Source: Cladophialophora immunda (taxonomy: Eukaryota > Ascomycota > Eurotiomycetes > Chaetothyriales > Herpotrichiellaceae). Taken from it: 64,000 nucleotides of DNA. Positions 50,869 to 63,032 of the stretch are shown here, one piece after another (position 1 is the first letter of the stretch; each line of letters opens with the position of its first letter). The notes below the pieces were generated by a model that ran no database searches, was not told the origin of the DNA, and saw only the letters and a program-made list of their open reading frames with translations. A program made the translations under genes and the position numbers. The stretch lies in contig NW_015622544.1 in NCBI RefSeq assembly GCF_000835495.1, positions 1,073,704 through 1,137,703 of the forward strand, in the 5' to 3' direction.

Positions 50869-53223
50869 TCATGCAGCAGCAATCTCCTTCTGCACCCACT
50901 TTTCGAGACCGCCTTTGGCGATAATCTCTTGCACATTCGGAGGCAGCTCTCCGACCTTTTCGGTCCACCTTTTACCGCCGGCACCTTCCGTCACTTCGAT
51001 CTGAGATTTCTTCACATCCCAGACTAATGTCCATCCGGTGCGACGTGACAATTGCTTTTCTTGTGGCTGTGTCACAGCCGGCGGAGGTGAGTCGAGACTT
51101 TGTTGATTTTCTTTATTGCCCACCGGCTCTGTGACTTGAGTGGATGGTCGGGGCGTGTGCGAGTCCGAGAATGTCTCACGTAGTCGTTGGATCAGCTTCG
51201 GAACCTCAAGTCCCATCAAGCCGTTGTTGATGCTGTTTCGCGAGAAGATGTTTCCAAAGGAGCCGGCAACCACCAAAGGAATTCTTCTGGCCAGGATGGA
51301 AGTGGCGGCCTGTTCGCGAGAGCTGCCACATCCGAAGTTGAAGCCGGACACCAAGATATCCCCTGGTCTTGCGATCGAGGAGAACTTGGGGTCATAATTC
51401 TCCATGCATACCTCGGCCATCTTCTCAACAGGCACGTTGTCTTGATACGTGTATTTTCCGGGATAGATGCCGTCAGTATTGATGTTGTCTGCATCACAGA
51501 AAACAATCTCTCCTTCCACCCTCTCAGGGAAACCAGGATAAACCTCGGTCGAGCCCGCCGTGGCCTCCTCTGCCGGTTTGGCTTCCCCGTACGTCTCCTC
51601 CGCCGTTTCGATCATGCTGTCCAGCTGGTTGATAATTTTCTGGAAGGCTTCATCCGCAGTGATCATTCTATCCTCTTCTTTGATACCGTCGCCTTCACCG
51701 CGGACGACTCCAGACCAGCCCTCAGGCCTCTCGTACCATCCTGGGCCGCTGATCTTCCCGCTGAGGGCACTGGCTGCGACGACTTCGGGGCTTGCAAGGT
51801 ATGCTTTGGCTTCGGTGCTGCCCATGCGGCCTTTGAAGTTTCTATTCGTCGCACTGATACCGACTTCGCCTGGTTCCAGCAGGCCGACCCCCAGACCGAT
51901 ACAAGGCCCGCACCCTGCTGGTAAAATAATGGCACCGGCATCGATAAGAGTCTGCCAGTCACCGGCGTCTTCAGCTATTTGTTGCTCGGGTAGCGAAGCA
52001 GCCGCAACATAGAACTTCACGCCTTCGGAAACTTTGGGGACTTTCCCGCCATTCTTGGCCGCCTCGTCCTTGAATACCTTTGCCGCTGCAGCGAGGTCAG
52101 AAGCCCGCGAATTCGTGCAAGATACCAAATATGCCTTGTCGACTTTGATATTTTGATCCTCCAGCTCGTTCAATGGTGTGGCAACCTTGACGGAATTAGG
52201 TCCGGAAACATAAGGAGCAAGTGTGCTGAGGTCCAAATGCAGGTATTTTGCGTACTGGGCGCCTCTGTCTGCCACAGGCTGGTTGCTAAACAGTTCATCC
52301 AGTCTGGCATGCGAGAACCGCTCGTTGGCGCCCCGGCCCTCGGATGCATCCAGCGCAGACATGGTGGCCTTTGAACGCAGCCAGCCTTGTAGCAAACCGT
52401 CCATTGGGAACAATCCAGATAAGGCGCCCCATTCCGTGGTCATGTTGGCGATCGTTAGCCGAGCGTCAATGGGCAGACTCCGAAGGGTTTCCTCCGATCC
52501 TGCAAACTCTATTGCATGATTGAGGACATCGTCTTTATCGAACAATCCACATAGAGCCACGATCACGTCCTTGCCCGTGACGCCTTTGGGCAAGACGCCA
52601 GAAAATGTGACCTTGGCCACGGGAGGGATCTGCCACCAAGTACGTCCAGTAGCCCAGATGCTGGCGGCATCTGTCCGTACGACGGGAGTACCAAGGCAAC
52701 TAATGCCGCCATAGGTATTTGAGTGACTGTCACTAGCGACAACTAGTGTCCCAGGCCATGCGTACCCTTCCTCCACCATGATCTGGTGTCCAATGCCCCG
52801 GCCAGCAGGGTAGAAGTCGACGCCCTGCTTTTTGGCAAACTCTTCAATTTGTCGATATTTTGTAAGATTCTTAGTCGATTTGTTCTGCACATCGTGGTCC
52901 AAAGTCATCACGACCTGCTTCGGATCCTTCAACTTTGAAGCACCTATCGACATGAACTTCAAGGCCACGGGCCACGAATTATCGTGGGTCATGCAATGGT
53001 GGGGCGCGATCGTAACGTAGTCGCCGGACTTCACAAACTTGTCTTTGGGCAAGCCCACCGCATATTGCTGGACGATCTTTTCCGTGAGCGTCTGAGGCAC
53101 CCTCGGGGTGGTCTTGAGGGACGAGAGGATCGCGGCCGCGTCGGAGTCTTCGAGCTGGGCGTGGAATACATCCTGGGAACGGCGCGTGGTTGTGCGAAAG
53201 CCGCGACTCTGTATCAGGTTCAT
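50869..53223 (-). CDS. lys4: Homoaconitase, mitochondrial
   Basis: A single-exon gene of 784 aa from the ATG at 53223, near the length of fungal homoaconitases. The enzyme converts homocitrate to homoisocitrate in the fungal alpha-aminoadipate route to lysine. [19 protein letters not shown] is Arg-rich and acid-poor, a good mitochondrial presequence. The [4Fe-4S] cysteines are in [14 protein letters not shown] and in [13 protein letters not shown]. The aconitase swivel domain ends with [14 protein letters not shown]. The C-terminal extension [14 protein letters not shown] is typical of the enzyme. The frame remains open further upstream but without ATG, so a short upstream exon cannot be excluded. 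Confidence 0.95.
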   Translation of the reverse strand: MNLIQSRGFRTTTRRSQDVFHAQLEDSDAAAILSSLKTTPRVPQTLTEKIVQQYAVGLPKDKFVKSGDYVTIAPHHCMTHDNSWPVALKFMSIGASKLKDPKQVVMTLDHDVQNKSTKNLTKYRQIEEFAKKQGVDFYPAGRGIGHQIMVEEGYAWPGTLVVASDSHSNTYGGISCLGTPVVRTDAASIWATGRTWWQIPPVAKVTFSGVLPKGVTGKDVIVALCGLFDKDDVLNHAIEFAGSEETLRSLPIDARLTIANMTTEWGALSGLFPMDGLLQGWLRSKATMSALDASEGRGANERFSHARLDELFSNQPVADRGAQYAKYLHLDLSTLAPYVSGPNSVKVATPLNELEDQNIKVDKAYLVSCTNSRASDLAAAAKVFKDEAAKNGGKVPKVSEGVKFYVAAASLPEQQIAEDAGDWQTLIDAGAIILPAGCGPCIGLGVGLLEPGEVGISATNRNFKGRMGSTEAKAYLASPEVVAASALSGKISGPGWYERPEGWSGVVRGEGDGIKEEDRMITADEAFQKIINQLDSMIETAEETYGEAKPAEEATAGSTEVYPGFPERVEGEIVFCDADNINTDGIYPGKYTYQDNVPVEKMAEVCMENYDPKFSSIARPGDILVSGFNFGCGSSREQAATSILARRIPLVVAGSFGNIFSRNSINNGLMGLEVPKLIQRLRETFSDSHTPRPSTQVTEPVGNKENQQSLDSPPPAVTQPQEKQLSRRTGWTLVWDVKKSQIEVTEGAGGKRWTEKVGELPPNVQEIIAKGGLEKWVQKEIAAA

Positions 53224-54028
53224 TCGGCCGGACAGAGCGATGGCCCGCGGCGCGCCATTGTTGGTAAAGCGCAAAGAGAACTGCCGCAGAGTTAGTCTGG
53301 CTGGTTTTCAAAGCGCAGCTTTCAAAGCACCGACCATCCTGCGCACTCTAGCAAATGTGCCTCCGCACTCCGCAAATGACAAAAGGTCGCACGCAGTGTC
53401 TATATTGTTAATAACATCCTCCAATAGCTCCCACGTTGAGAAGGCATCCAAAAGGAACAAGATAGGTGTGTGACAGACGATATGCGCAAAATTGTCCTGA
53501 CGTGCTTGTTGCGAGTCCTGGTGGAGTTGAAAACCAGCACCGACCCCGGAGAGAAGAAATCTCCAAATTACTACAGTGAGGACCTGATTGGATGGCCTGC
53601 ACCCGGCAAAACGCCGACGAGGCTGAGCGATATGCCACACCGCAGAACAAGGCCCGAGGTTCGGAGTGGCTTTGGAATTGTACGTACCACCGACCCAAGG
53701 CCTTGGATAGGACATTTTATGGTCTATCTTCTGCATTGCAATAACTTGTTGAAACGTGCATGTAGATAAGAGGCTCTTTGCTGATCTCAGCACGCGGAGT
53801 GCGACAACACAAGGAGAAGAGGAGCAAATCAGAGGGCGGTGGTGCCACCAATTTGAATCCTGTCACCAACGTATCGTCCATAAATACTGTGGCTATATAT
53901 TCCGTGCTGTTTAGCCCCTTCCGACATACCTTTGCCGTCTATACCTCCGTCTAGCTTCATCAGCCCTACTGTGGACGCATTTAGAATCGCACTCCGTCGC
54001 CCTAAAAGATCGCCCACGTATCAATCAC
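53224..54028. other. Intergenic: homoaconitase promoter and MFS 3' flank
   Basis: About 800 bp between two minus-strand genes; an ATG at 53338 opens a frame that closes after nine codons. No gene is seen. Confidence 0.6.
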
Positions 54029-55874
54029 TCAAACGGTGTAGCGGAAGAAGGTAGCGTTATCGCCCTTCTCCCTCTCCGCGGCCTTGTCCTGCTCGGTGTA
54101 CTGTTCCAAGGGTTTGTACTCACGGTCGCGACGGGCGTTTTCGCGCCGGAGATAAGTGGTCATGAAGACCTGCAGGCACGTGCTTGCACTGAGCATCGCG
54201 ATCAAGATGGCATGGCCCTTTGTGAATTTGGGAGAGTCGGAGCTGAGATAGATGAACCCAGAAACTGCACCACCGAGGTTGCCTAGTAGCAGGAAATGTC
54301 AGAGGCATGTCGAGCTTGCGAGAACTGTTTGTCTCCGAACAGCAAAGGGCAGACTTACCAAAACCCACGTGCATTGCTATACCCACTGCTCTCTTGAGGG
54401 AGCCGCCAATGTTATTGCCATTCCAGGCAACACCCTGAGGGACATTGGGATAAATTCCCGCCACGAAGAAAAAGCATCCAGTGTATTTGACGTGAGGGTT
54501 CTGGGAAGAAATGAGTAAGATAAGTCCAAGCAATGCTGCGCAGTTGAATCCAATCATAAAGAGTCCGCGGGTCTTGAGCTTGTCGGCGGCATAGCCTCCG
54601 GTGATACAGCAGAAGCAGGCCACAATGTAGGGCGGGACCGTCATGAGCTGTGCTGTTTCGTTTGTGTAGCCCAAAGTCTTGACGATTGTTGGCAGGAAGA
54701 GGGAAACGGAGTACAAAGGCGTATAGATGCTGGACTGTGGTTAGCAGGAGGAGGTCAACCTGCAATGAATGGCTTACCCGATGGTAATGAACATATGGAC
54801 CCAGATCTTCCAGTCCTTCAGAGCGTCCCAGCAGTATTTCATGTTGAACTCATCGGCAAGGGAACTGCGGTCACGTTCCAGGCGCCGTGATACTTCGTGT
54901 CTTTCCTCCGGGGTAAGGAACTTCGCGGTGGAAGGATAGTCATTCATGGTCCAGAATGCAATGATAGCTGAGGACAAACACTTTAGCTTGCGTCTTCTTC
55001 CGTTACCATTAAGCAGCCGCTACTCACCAATGATTAGTGTCAAGAGGCCTTCGAGGATGAAAATCCACGACCATCTGTATTTCTGTAAGTCGTTTATGAA
55101 TTTCAGCCTGTGTCCCAGTCTACACATACCCGGACTTTCCGCCAACTCCATCCATTTCGATGATTCCACGGGCCAAGAGACCGCCAAAAGCCCCGGCGGC
55201 CGTCGCTGCAGAGAAAAAAACAGCCTATTGTTGTTGTCAGAGCTGAGCAACACAGGGAGTCCAGGTCATGAAGTTGGGGTGCTCACCATCCTAAGGCCAC
55301 ATTCATGGCGCTTGTACCACATTGTGATGTAGAAGGTCACTCCGGGAAATAGGCCTCCCTCTGCAATGCCCAAAGCAGCACGAGCAACAAGAAGCCCCGG
55401 GAAGTTGTGGACAAGACCCATAAGAGTTGTGCAGACTCCCCAGGCAACCATAATAGAAGGAATCCAAATCGAAGGCCGTGTCCGTTTCATCATAAGATTG
55501 GAGAGTGGCTCGACCAGGACGTAGAATGGAAAGAAGATTGCTAGAGCCACCTGAACATATGTGAGCGATGATGACATTGCAAAGAGGGGAGCTGAACGTA
55601 CATTGTAGTCCAAGCCTGCCATTCCGAGATCCTTCTCAAGGCCAGCCAGTCGGGCGTTTCCAATATTGGTGCGGTCGAGGAAGCTGAGAAGATAGAGAAG
55701 CGCCAGGAAAGGTAGAAGCGTCCAATCGATCTTCCTGATCAGCTTCTTGGTTGCTTTAACATCGAACCCCAAGTCCTGAGAGCTTGAGGATGCTGATTCC
55801 AACATCTCGATCTTTGTTCCAGCATCTTTACTGTCGAGGCTCTCGACAGGAATCTCAACCTCCGTGACAGCCAT
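54029..55874 (-). CDS. MFS transporter, anion:cation symporter family (allantoate permease type)
   Basis: Seven exons (55874-55602, 55550-55287, 55224-55130, 55074-55028, 54967-54778, 54729-54359, 54282-54029) join exactly to 497 aa. The transporter belongs to the Dal5-like group that imports allantoate, nicotinate-type carboxylates or similar anions with protons. Visible marks are LYLLSFLDRTNIGNARLAG in TM1, the loop-2 region NLMMKRTRPS, ALGIAEGGLFPGVTFY in TM4-5, and GWSWIFILEGLLTL in TM6. An acidic/serine cytosolic tail of about 45 aa precedes TM1. The splice sites were set by frame closure and by the GWxWIFILEG motif across intron 3. The substrate is unknown. It lies near the lysine enzyme gene but no link is implied. 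Confidence 0.92.
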
Positions 55875-58800
55875 CCTGTCTGTTTCTGGATATACCAGGA
55901 GATGTCCCGTGGTAAAAGAAATTGCACCGACTATCTGGATCTGTGTAACGGCAAGCACGTGTGAAGGGCCAAACAGCACAAAAGAGATAGGAAGCCACGT
56001 AGAATGTTGTAAAATGAGCAGGGTCACAGCAGACAATATATAGATGGCTGGTGCAAGGACTCACCGTTGACGAGGGACACAAGGAGGACGATTGTCCACT
56101 TCCCCGTGTGACAGGTCTTGCTCCGCATCGCTCCAGGCTCTCTCCCCAGATCCACTCGTGTCCTCCCAGTCAGTTTCGTCCGTTTTCGCCACGGAAGTCG
56201 AAGGAGCTGATCCTCAACATTTTTGACCAGGCTCTGACGCCTTGCTGATTTCGTCTGTTCGGACAAAGGGAGATTCAAGAAGAACCTGTGGGCATATCGG
56301 ACCCTTGTGCCTAAACTCGTCATCATCCGATACGAATGATGGCGCGGCGGGATCTGCTGTACAGGGGGGGGAATGATGCAGCTGGCGACGTTATAGGACA
56401 ATCTCTCAGATTCAAGATGCCGCCAGGTACTGCCGAATGATGTTGCCATCCTTGGCACAATTGGGATGGCTCGAGGAGTTCAGGCTGGCTTCGGAACCGA
56501 TGGATAGGAAGATCTCCCGTAGGCAAATGAGAAGCTGGAGCACCAGTGACACAGTTGGTACAAGCCCCTGAGTTGGTGACACCGGCGTCTGGTGCGGAAA
56601 TTCCACCGCGTGGACAGATAGATTTATGGCACGATGAGGTCGCTCAGCGTGTATTTTGGCTGTAACTACAGCCACTGTCAGATGATCCGTCAAGGGGAAG
56701 GCTGCAGACGGGGGCTGCAAAGATGAAGCCAAGGGCAGAAGACGTTAGCCTTGACGCCTGGGCCAACGTGTGCCATGCGCGGAGCATGTGCTGAATCAGG
56801 CTGGCAAGGCGAGAAGACAGCCCACGCCTATCTCGACGAGGAGCAAATGTAACGATAGAGCACCGGGGCCAAGCCATCAAGATCCCTAGCGGCGTGCCAA
56901 GCCATCGCGCCAAGAGCGGAATGGATTCTTCCTCCGGCCACGGCCAGTTTCCTTCAGACCGCCATCCAGTAGCCATATGGAACAGCCAGCAGCCAAGCGT
57001 TCCCAAGGATCGAACACGACAGTCTAGAACACCTTGATCTCAAAAGAACTTGCCCCCGCGTGCATGGTGAGATGTCGAATTGCTACTCTGGCGTCGCTCT
57101 ACGTGGCGGGCTCGCTACCCACGCGGAGAGCTCGACTCGTAGCCATTTCCCCGGTCCCCTCCTATCAGTAGCGCCTCGTTAACATCAGCCTTTGACTGTG
57201 ATGCCCAATGGCTCCCGTCTCCCTGGAAAAGTTGCGTCGATCATTCACATGCCACAAGGTCTGATTGCTTCCTCCAGATGAACCCGGATGCAATCCACAT
57301 AGCTCAATACCATCCCGCTAGAGCATCCTATCACATGCGAAGAAAACTGTTGAGCTGGCTCTATCCCCAGACGTGTCGACATATTCTCCAGATGTCGCCA
57401 TGGCTTCGTATCAAGGACCTACCTAGGTTTACAGCAATCCCAGAGCCCCTGTCACGAAGTCTGGGGATGTACCGCGGCTTCGACCAGTTCTCCCGAGAGA
57501 ACACCGCACATGCCTCCTTGTGTCCGGTCTTCTCTCCCATGAGCCAACATGTATGATTCAAGTTGATAGCTTGACAAGACAGGTACTGTGACATACTGGT
57601 GCCACGACAATGCAACTCAAAACGACCCGATATCGTCCTATAGAGTCTACGCTTCATGGAAATGTCTTGTACGCTGAAGATAGTCATCCTATGGCATCTA
57701 TTCACCTTTGGTGGCAGTTGGACGTTGTCCATGGCGTTTTGACACTTTGCTTTATGTACACTTGCTGAAGGAGCAGTCCTCGTGGCCTTACAACAGCGTG
57801 TTGCTGTCGCATGCGTATCGGAGTTGAGACTTGTTGCTGGTGCTCTCTCGCACGACGCATTGAATGCGAACTCGGTTCGATCAATTACCTGTGATCAATC
57901 TGCACAATCTGTCTAAAGTCTAGATCTGCAGGTTTCAGCAGTGGTCAGCAAGTGCGTGTGCATGTGCATGTGCGTCTGCATCTCGAGACGGACATCAAGC
58001 GACAACCTCTCAACAGCAAACAGGCTGAAGCGAGAAGGATATTCACGCCGCCAGAATACTGACAGAATGAGCAAACCAGATCAGGATCTCTTTCAGCATA
58101 TCGCAGTGTTCCGTCGCTGCTCGTTTTCATTCCTCCGTTGCGCACAGCACGAAGATTCTGCCTTCTCACGAATGAAGACCATAGCCACCACGGCACGGAA
58201 AATCCGACTCAGTTTCAAAGACTCGCCATGCATTCCGCTTCACGCTTCAGACAGCGGGTAGGACTCCTCGGGGAATGGACCCTCCCCTGTGAATATCACA
58301 AAGGATTGTGCTAGAGAGGCCGTAACTTCCTTCTTGAGTTGATGCCACTACATAAACTCTTCGACTTGGTAGTGGCTTCGGAAAGCAGCGAATTAGCCAC
58401 GTGCTTCGTTGCCCTTTTCGCAGGCATCTGTGTACGAGAGAGCCTCCACGCGCACGGCATGCGAGTATAAGTATATCAACCACACAGATGTGGACTCAGA
58501 TCTAGCAAGGCCCGATCGACCTGCCTGCATCGAGTCCGCCCAAAGTAAAAGAACTGGGGGCCACCCGGGCTCGGATCGGCATGGATACCGAGAACTGTCC
58601 TCTCCAGGATATCGAGCAAACCTCCGCATCGTCACCCCACGGTCTCTCTCCGAGCGGCTGAATTACTGGCTGAATTTAGCCGGAACGTGTACGGAACGCG
58701 CTTCACGACATCAGACGACTATGGGCCGAGAAACCCGTCCAGAAAAACGAATGAGGGACTAAATCCACTGCATCTCGAGTGCCGAATATATCGTCTACAC

Positions 58801-58904
58801 CAAACGAATTAGACAGCCCAGATCCCAGGACTTGCATCTTTCATATACTTACCACCCCCTACCTCACAAACCTCGACAACTGCAAGTGGTTAAGCTCGAG
58901 AATA
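55875..58904. other. Gene-sparse 3 kb region
   Basis: No credible coding exon in 3 kb. The left part should be the MFS promoter, the right part the Gfo/Idh/MocA promoter. TG-rich repeats lie near 57948-57975. Open frames are short and domain-free on both strands. Confidence 0.55.
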
Positions 58905-60521
58905 ATGGAGCCAATCCGTCTCGGCATTATAGGCTATGGCTTCTCTGCCAAATGCTTCCATCTGCCATTCATCAACGCGTGCCCGGACTTCAAGGTGGTG
59001 GCTTTCTTTCAACGAACAGAGGCACCAAAGGACCCTAAGAGCGCAGAGCCCGGGTCACATTGCACAGTCGACTATCCCAACACCAAGCACTATCAGAATG
59101 CAGACGACTTCTTCGCCGACAAGGACATTGATGTGGTGATTGTGTGCAGCAAACAAGACACGCATGCCGAGTATGCCGAAAAGGCCCTGAACGCTGGGAA
59201 ACACGGTATGGTTCTCTCAGACTTTCCCTAAACGAGAAGAGATTCTAAACTAATCTGTGTGTTTTGAATAGTTGTTGTGGAGAAGCCTTTCACCAGGACG
59301 ACGGAAGAGGCCGACCGTCTCATTTCCCTGGCAAAGAAGAGTGGCAAGATCTTGACAGTCTTCCAGAACCGAAGATGGGTAAGTATTAAGTGGATCGTCG
59401 CCGATCTTCCTTTCTCGCAAGTGGCATATATTTGCATTCCCTATACCAGATGCCAACGGCCTTCATTTCTCTAGGATAACGACTTCCTAACCCTTCGACA
59501 TCTAATCGACAAAGACGCCTTTGGGACGATCAAAGAATGCGAAATCCACTACGACGTCGACTTTCCCTTCTGGATGAGAGGCATGAACAAGAAGGAGTAC
59601 TCGCCGGGAGACGGCATGACTTTTGGCCTAGGTACTGCACCTATCTCTCTATCTGTCCCTGTGTATCACGCAAAATTTGCTCGTGGCCACCTCACTCATT
59701 CCCCTTCTTTCCTCCCGATGGTGCCTAGAGAGACCCATTGGAAATGACCGTGTCGTGTAACAATTCTAACGCAAACCCGTCCCTGGGTGTTGTGCAGGAA
59801 GCCACACCTTCGATCAAGCACTGCTGCTCTTCGGGCGGCCCAAGTCCGTGACGGGGTTCCTGCGCGTGCTCCGCGGCGTGGACAGCGAGATCGAGGACAG
59901 TTTCACGGCCATCCTGCAGTATGACGGACCGCAGCAGGAGCTGCTGGTGACGGTGAAGACGATGGTGGTATCGACGATGAAGGACCAGCTCAAGTATTTC
60001 ATCAGGGGGACGAAGGGGTCGTTTGTCAAGGTGCGTTTTATATACCCCCTGGCCTACCTTTTACACCCTCCAGTCCATTTAATGCCTCGATTCCTTTTCT
60101 TGCCATCAGCCAACCCCCCCCCCCCCCTCTCTCTTCTCCAACTGATCACCGATATTGACAAACACGTGAATATCAGCATGGCACATGCGTCCAAGAAGAA
60201 CAGATCCTGTCGACGCCGTCCATGCCCGTGACGGATCCGGACTTCGGCCGGGAGCCGCCGCACCTGCACGGCCTACTGACGACCAAAGGCGAGCACGCCT
60301 TTGACCACGCGCACCAGATCTACGAGCCGGACTTCAAGCTGTTCGTGGGCCGCTACCCGACCGTCCCGGGCCACTGGCTGGGCTTCTACGAGAACCTACG
60401 GGACGCCGTGCGCGGCCAGGCCGAGGTCGCCGTCAGGCCCGAGCAGTCGCGCGACGGCATCCGGCTGATCGAGCTGGTCCGGCTGAGCAGCCAGAAGGGC
60501 CAGGCGGTCGAGTGGCATTGA
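58905..60521 (+). CDS. Gfo/Idh/MocA-family NAD(P)-dependent oxidoreductase
   Basis: Five exons (58905-59205, 59272-59378, 59475-59631, 59798-60030, 60177-60521) join exactly to 380 aa. The N-terminal Rossmann fold has the pattern GIIGYGFSAKCFHLPF. The family signature EKPF, with catalytic Lys K105, lies in VVVEKPFTRT. A C-terminal alpha/beta domain follows (SHTFDQALLLFGRPKSVTGF and others). Such enzymes oxidise or reduce a sugar or cyclitol hydroxyl. The introns are short, except one of about 166 nt between exons 3 and 4. The substrate is unknown. The start MEPIRLG is the first ATG of the conserved region. Confidence 0.92.
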
Positions 60522-61616
60522 ACCGTCGCGGAGCGGCGGCGGAGAGAGATGGACGACGGAGGACGGTGGACGACGACGGCGACGACGGCGACCAGGGCGA
60601 GAGAGGGCAGAGAATTCCACAAGCAGGGTGAATCACAGGGTGAACCAAAACCATGTTCGAGCTATGACACGCGAAACGAGTGTACAACTGAGTTCTCTTA
60701 CAAGACAAACAAGCGGACAGAGCAGTTGAGCAGAAGAAAAAGGGCTCATGATATTCGACGGCCTCCAGTCTCTGTAGCCATATTCATCCGCCAGTACCAC
60801 TCCCTGTATGATCCCATCAACACTGGACTTGCCGGGCTCGTTCCCCTTCTCCCATGTGACTCCTTGTGCAACCCGGTCCGCCTTTTCCAGTGTAGAGAAT
60901 GCGCAATTTTGACCTTTTCCACAGCCCAAAGCCAGACCAAACCAAGACAGCAAGCATCCAAACGAGCAGCAAAAATTACGCGATGGTGAAGAACAACCTC
61001 CAAATGCAAACCCTCCAAGATCCTGAGCCCAGACATCAAAGAAAAGACAACCCCCCCTCAGTTCTTGCTCTTTGGAAAGAGGATATCCCGTTCTCACCAA
61101 CCACCTCCTTCCACAACGCCATGCTTTCAAGAGGGGAATGTCGACACCAGCCATGTCCATCTGAAGAGCACACTGAACCACTGCTCCAGCTCCATTACAA
61201 GTGCTGCCAACCCCTCCCACGGCCCGGAACCAAAGAGGCCATCCTTGGTCTCCATTGCCACCCGTCCTTCGATGCCATTGTCATGACTCCGAAGACCAAC
61301 CCAAAGATCCATGAGATTCCTTCCTTCTTCCACCTTTTGATAATCGAGATGTTGCCCAGATCTCCACTCCTCCCGTCACCTCACACCCATCGGTGAGGCC
61401 CAATGACCATACGCTAAACGATTGAAAGATCGCTGCAAAATGATCCCCTTCCCCTTAACACGCTATGTGGAAGCATCCTCAAGACCCCGACATGCATAAC
61501 GAACCACGAGCACTCCCACCTATGCGATGCCCTGTACACCGAAGATATGCTTCAAAAGGCAACACAACTCCGCGCATACAAAACATGTCATGTCCAGGTC
61601 GTGTCTTCATAACTCA
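60522..61616. other. Convergent 3' region
   Basis: About 1.1 kb. Frames in both orientations (for example 60633-61220 minus and 60899-61396 plus) overlap each other and lack domains. I see no supported gene. Confidence 0.5.
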
Positions 61617-63032
61617 TTAACCCCATACTGAGGTTGTACCGATTTTGTTGGATCCCCAAACTCCGCTCCCCGTGCCCCAAGCACCCATGCCGGAATTCGA
61701 TGACTCTTTCTGCGCATTCGAGTTCGAGTTGGCCGACCCTGCTCGATCAGCATTTTGTTCGTTAGATCCGAACCCGTAACCCAAAGAAGAAGGCAGAGGG
61801 GACGTCGTGCGCTTGTTGATGGACTGGTTTGGTGCCTGTTGCACATTGGGACGGCTGCCAATCGGCCCCATGCCGCCACTGACGGGCGCAGTGGTTGATT
61901 TGGAAATCTGCCGTGAGTGCGATGGCTCTTCTCCAGTCGGTGGTGTGGGCGCCTTCCCGGAAGCTTGAATGGGAGCATCGAACGTACCAAAACCCGCAGA
62001 TGTTTGCGCAGATGGAGAAGTTGCCTTTTCAGCACGAGAGGCCTCCTGACCCGAAGAAACCCCCTGAGGGCCGGATTCACCCTGCGACGCCTGTCCTGGC
62101 CCGCCAAAAGGGTCAGAGGTGCGGGGTGAAGGACCGCGAGGGGCCCCAGGTGCATTACCAGACACCGCCACAGCCTGATCTCGGCTGCTGGCGTCCTCGG
62201 TGGAAAAGGGCACCTGTCCCACAAAGGCCGCGGGATCACCGCCATATAACGCGCGATGCTGACGAGCGATTAGCTCCCGGCGTCCTTCCTCACTCAAGGT
62301 GCTCGGGCTCATTGAACGATCGGATTTGTTAGACGACATTTCAGCCAGTAGACCTGTTCGAGTCTCAGTGCGGTGTCCTCGTCCACTTCCGGGCACACGA
62401 TGCTTACTCCGGTTATATTGCTGCTCTTGATGATAATTACGGAGCTCGCGCTCTCGCTGAGCTGCCATCCTCCTTTTGGCTTGCATCATTTGATCGGCGT
62501 CCCCGTGACGGCCTTGGTGCCTTTGCGCGGCATAAAAATTCTGAAGATTCGAGCCGGGGTGCGGTCGCGAAGGGTCAAAGTCGCCAACGGGATGGCGGCC
62601 TCCGTGCACTCGGGGACCTGCATACAATGAGTTTCTTATCCACCGCGCGCAAAATGCTGAGATACAACGTACCGTACTCTGCTCCCGGGCGCATTGGACC
62701 TGATGGCATTGATCGTTGCCCACCTCCACCATAGAATTTGCCACTTTTGACAAGATTGTCCATCGCTCGATCCACCTCTATTTTCTCACGTCAGTCCCTT
62801 CGAGTGACAACTTCCAGTGGCAATCATCGCACCTTCGAATTGGATGGCAAAAGCATTGCCGTCTTCGCGCTGAGAGGTGGAACTGGCACCTGAGATGTAA
62901 CTGTCAGTCTCAAGAAAGATATTCCATGAAGGTCCGACGTCAATTACCTGATCTTGACGGTGGAGGCGGCTGCTCCCACGAAGGCTGCCGAACCGGCGCC
63001 TGCCATCCCTGGGGTTCATACGGAAACGACAT
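61617..63032 (-). CDS. Conserved-looking fungal low-complexity protein with small 5' exons
   Basis: Four exons (63032-62948, 62889-62833, 62777-62673, 62617-61617) join to 415 aa. The start MSFPYEPQGWQAPVRQPSW is Pro/Gln/Trp-rich. A short helical stretch follows (NAFAIQFEEVDRAMDNLVK), spanning an intron. The rest is Gly/Ser/Pro/Gln-rich, with a basic helix QMMQAKRRMAAQRERELRN and repeated SxxGFGxx / GWGxG segments at the end (TGSGVWGSNKIGT). The junctions close exactly in frame and produce sensible motifs, so the model is probably right. No function is known to me; the composition suggests an assembly or trafficking adaptor, but that is only inference. Confidence 0.7.

Noticed and set aside
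60633..61220. A 195-codon minus-strand frame
   Set aside because: It overlaps an equally long plus-strand frame and lies in the 3' region of two convergent genes; no domain in either.
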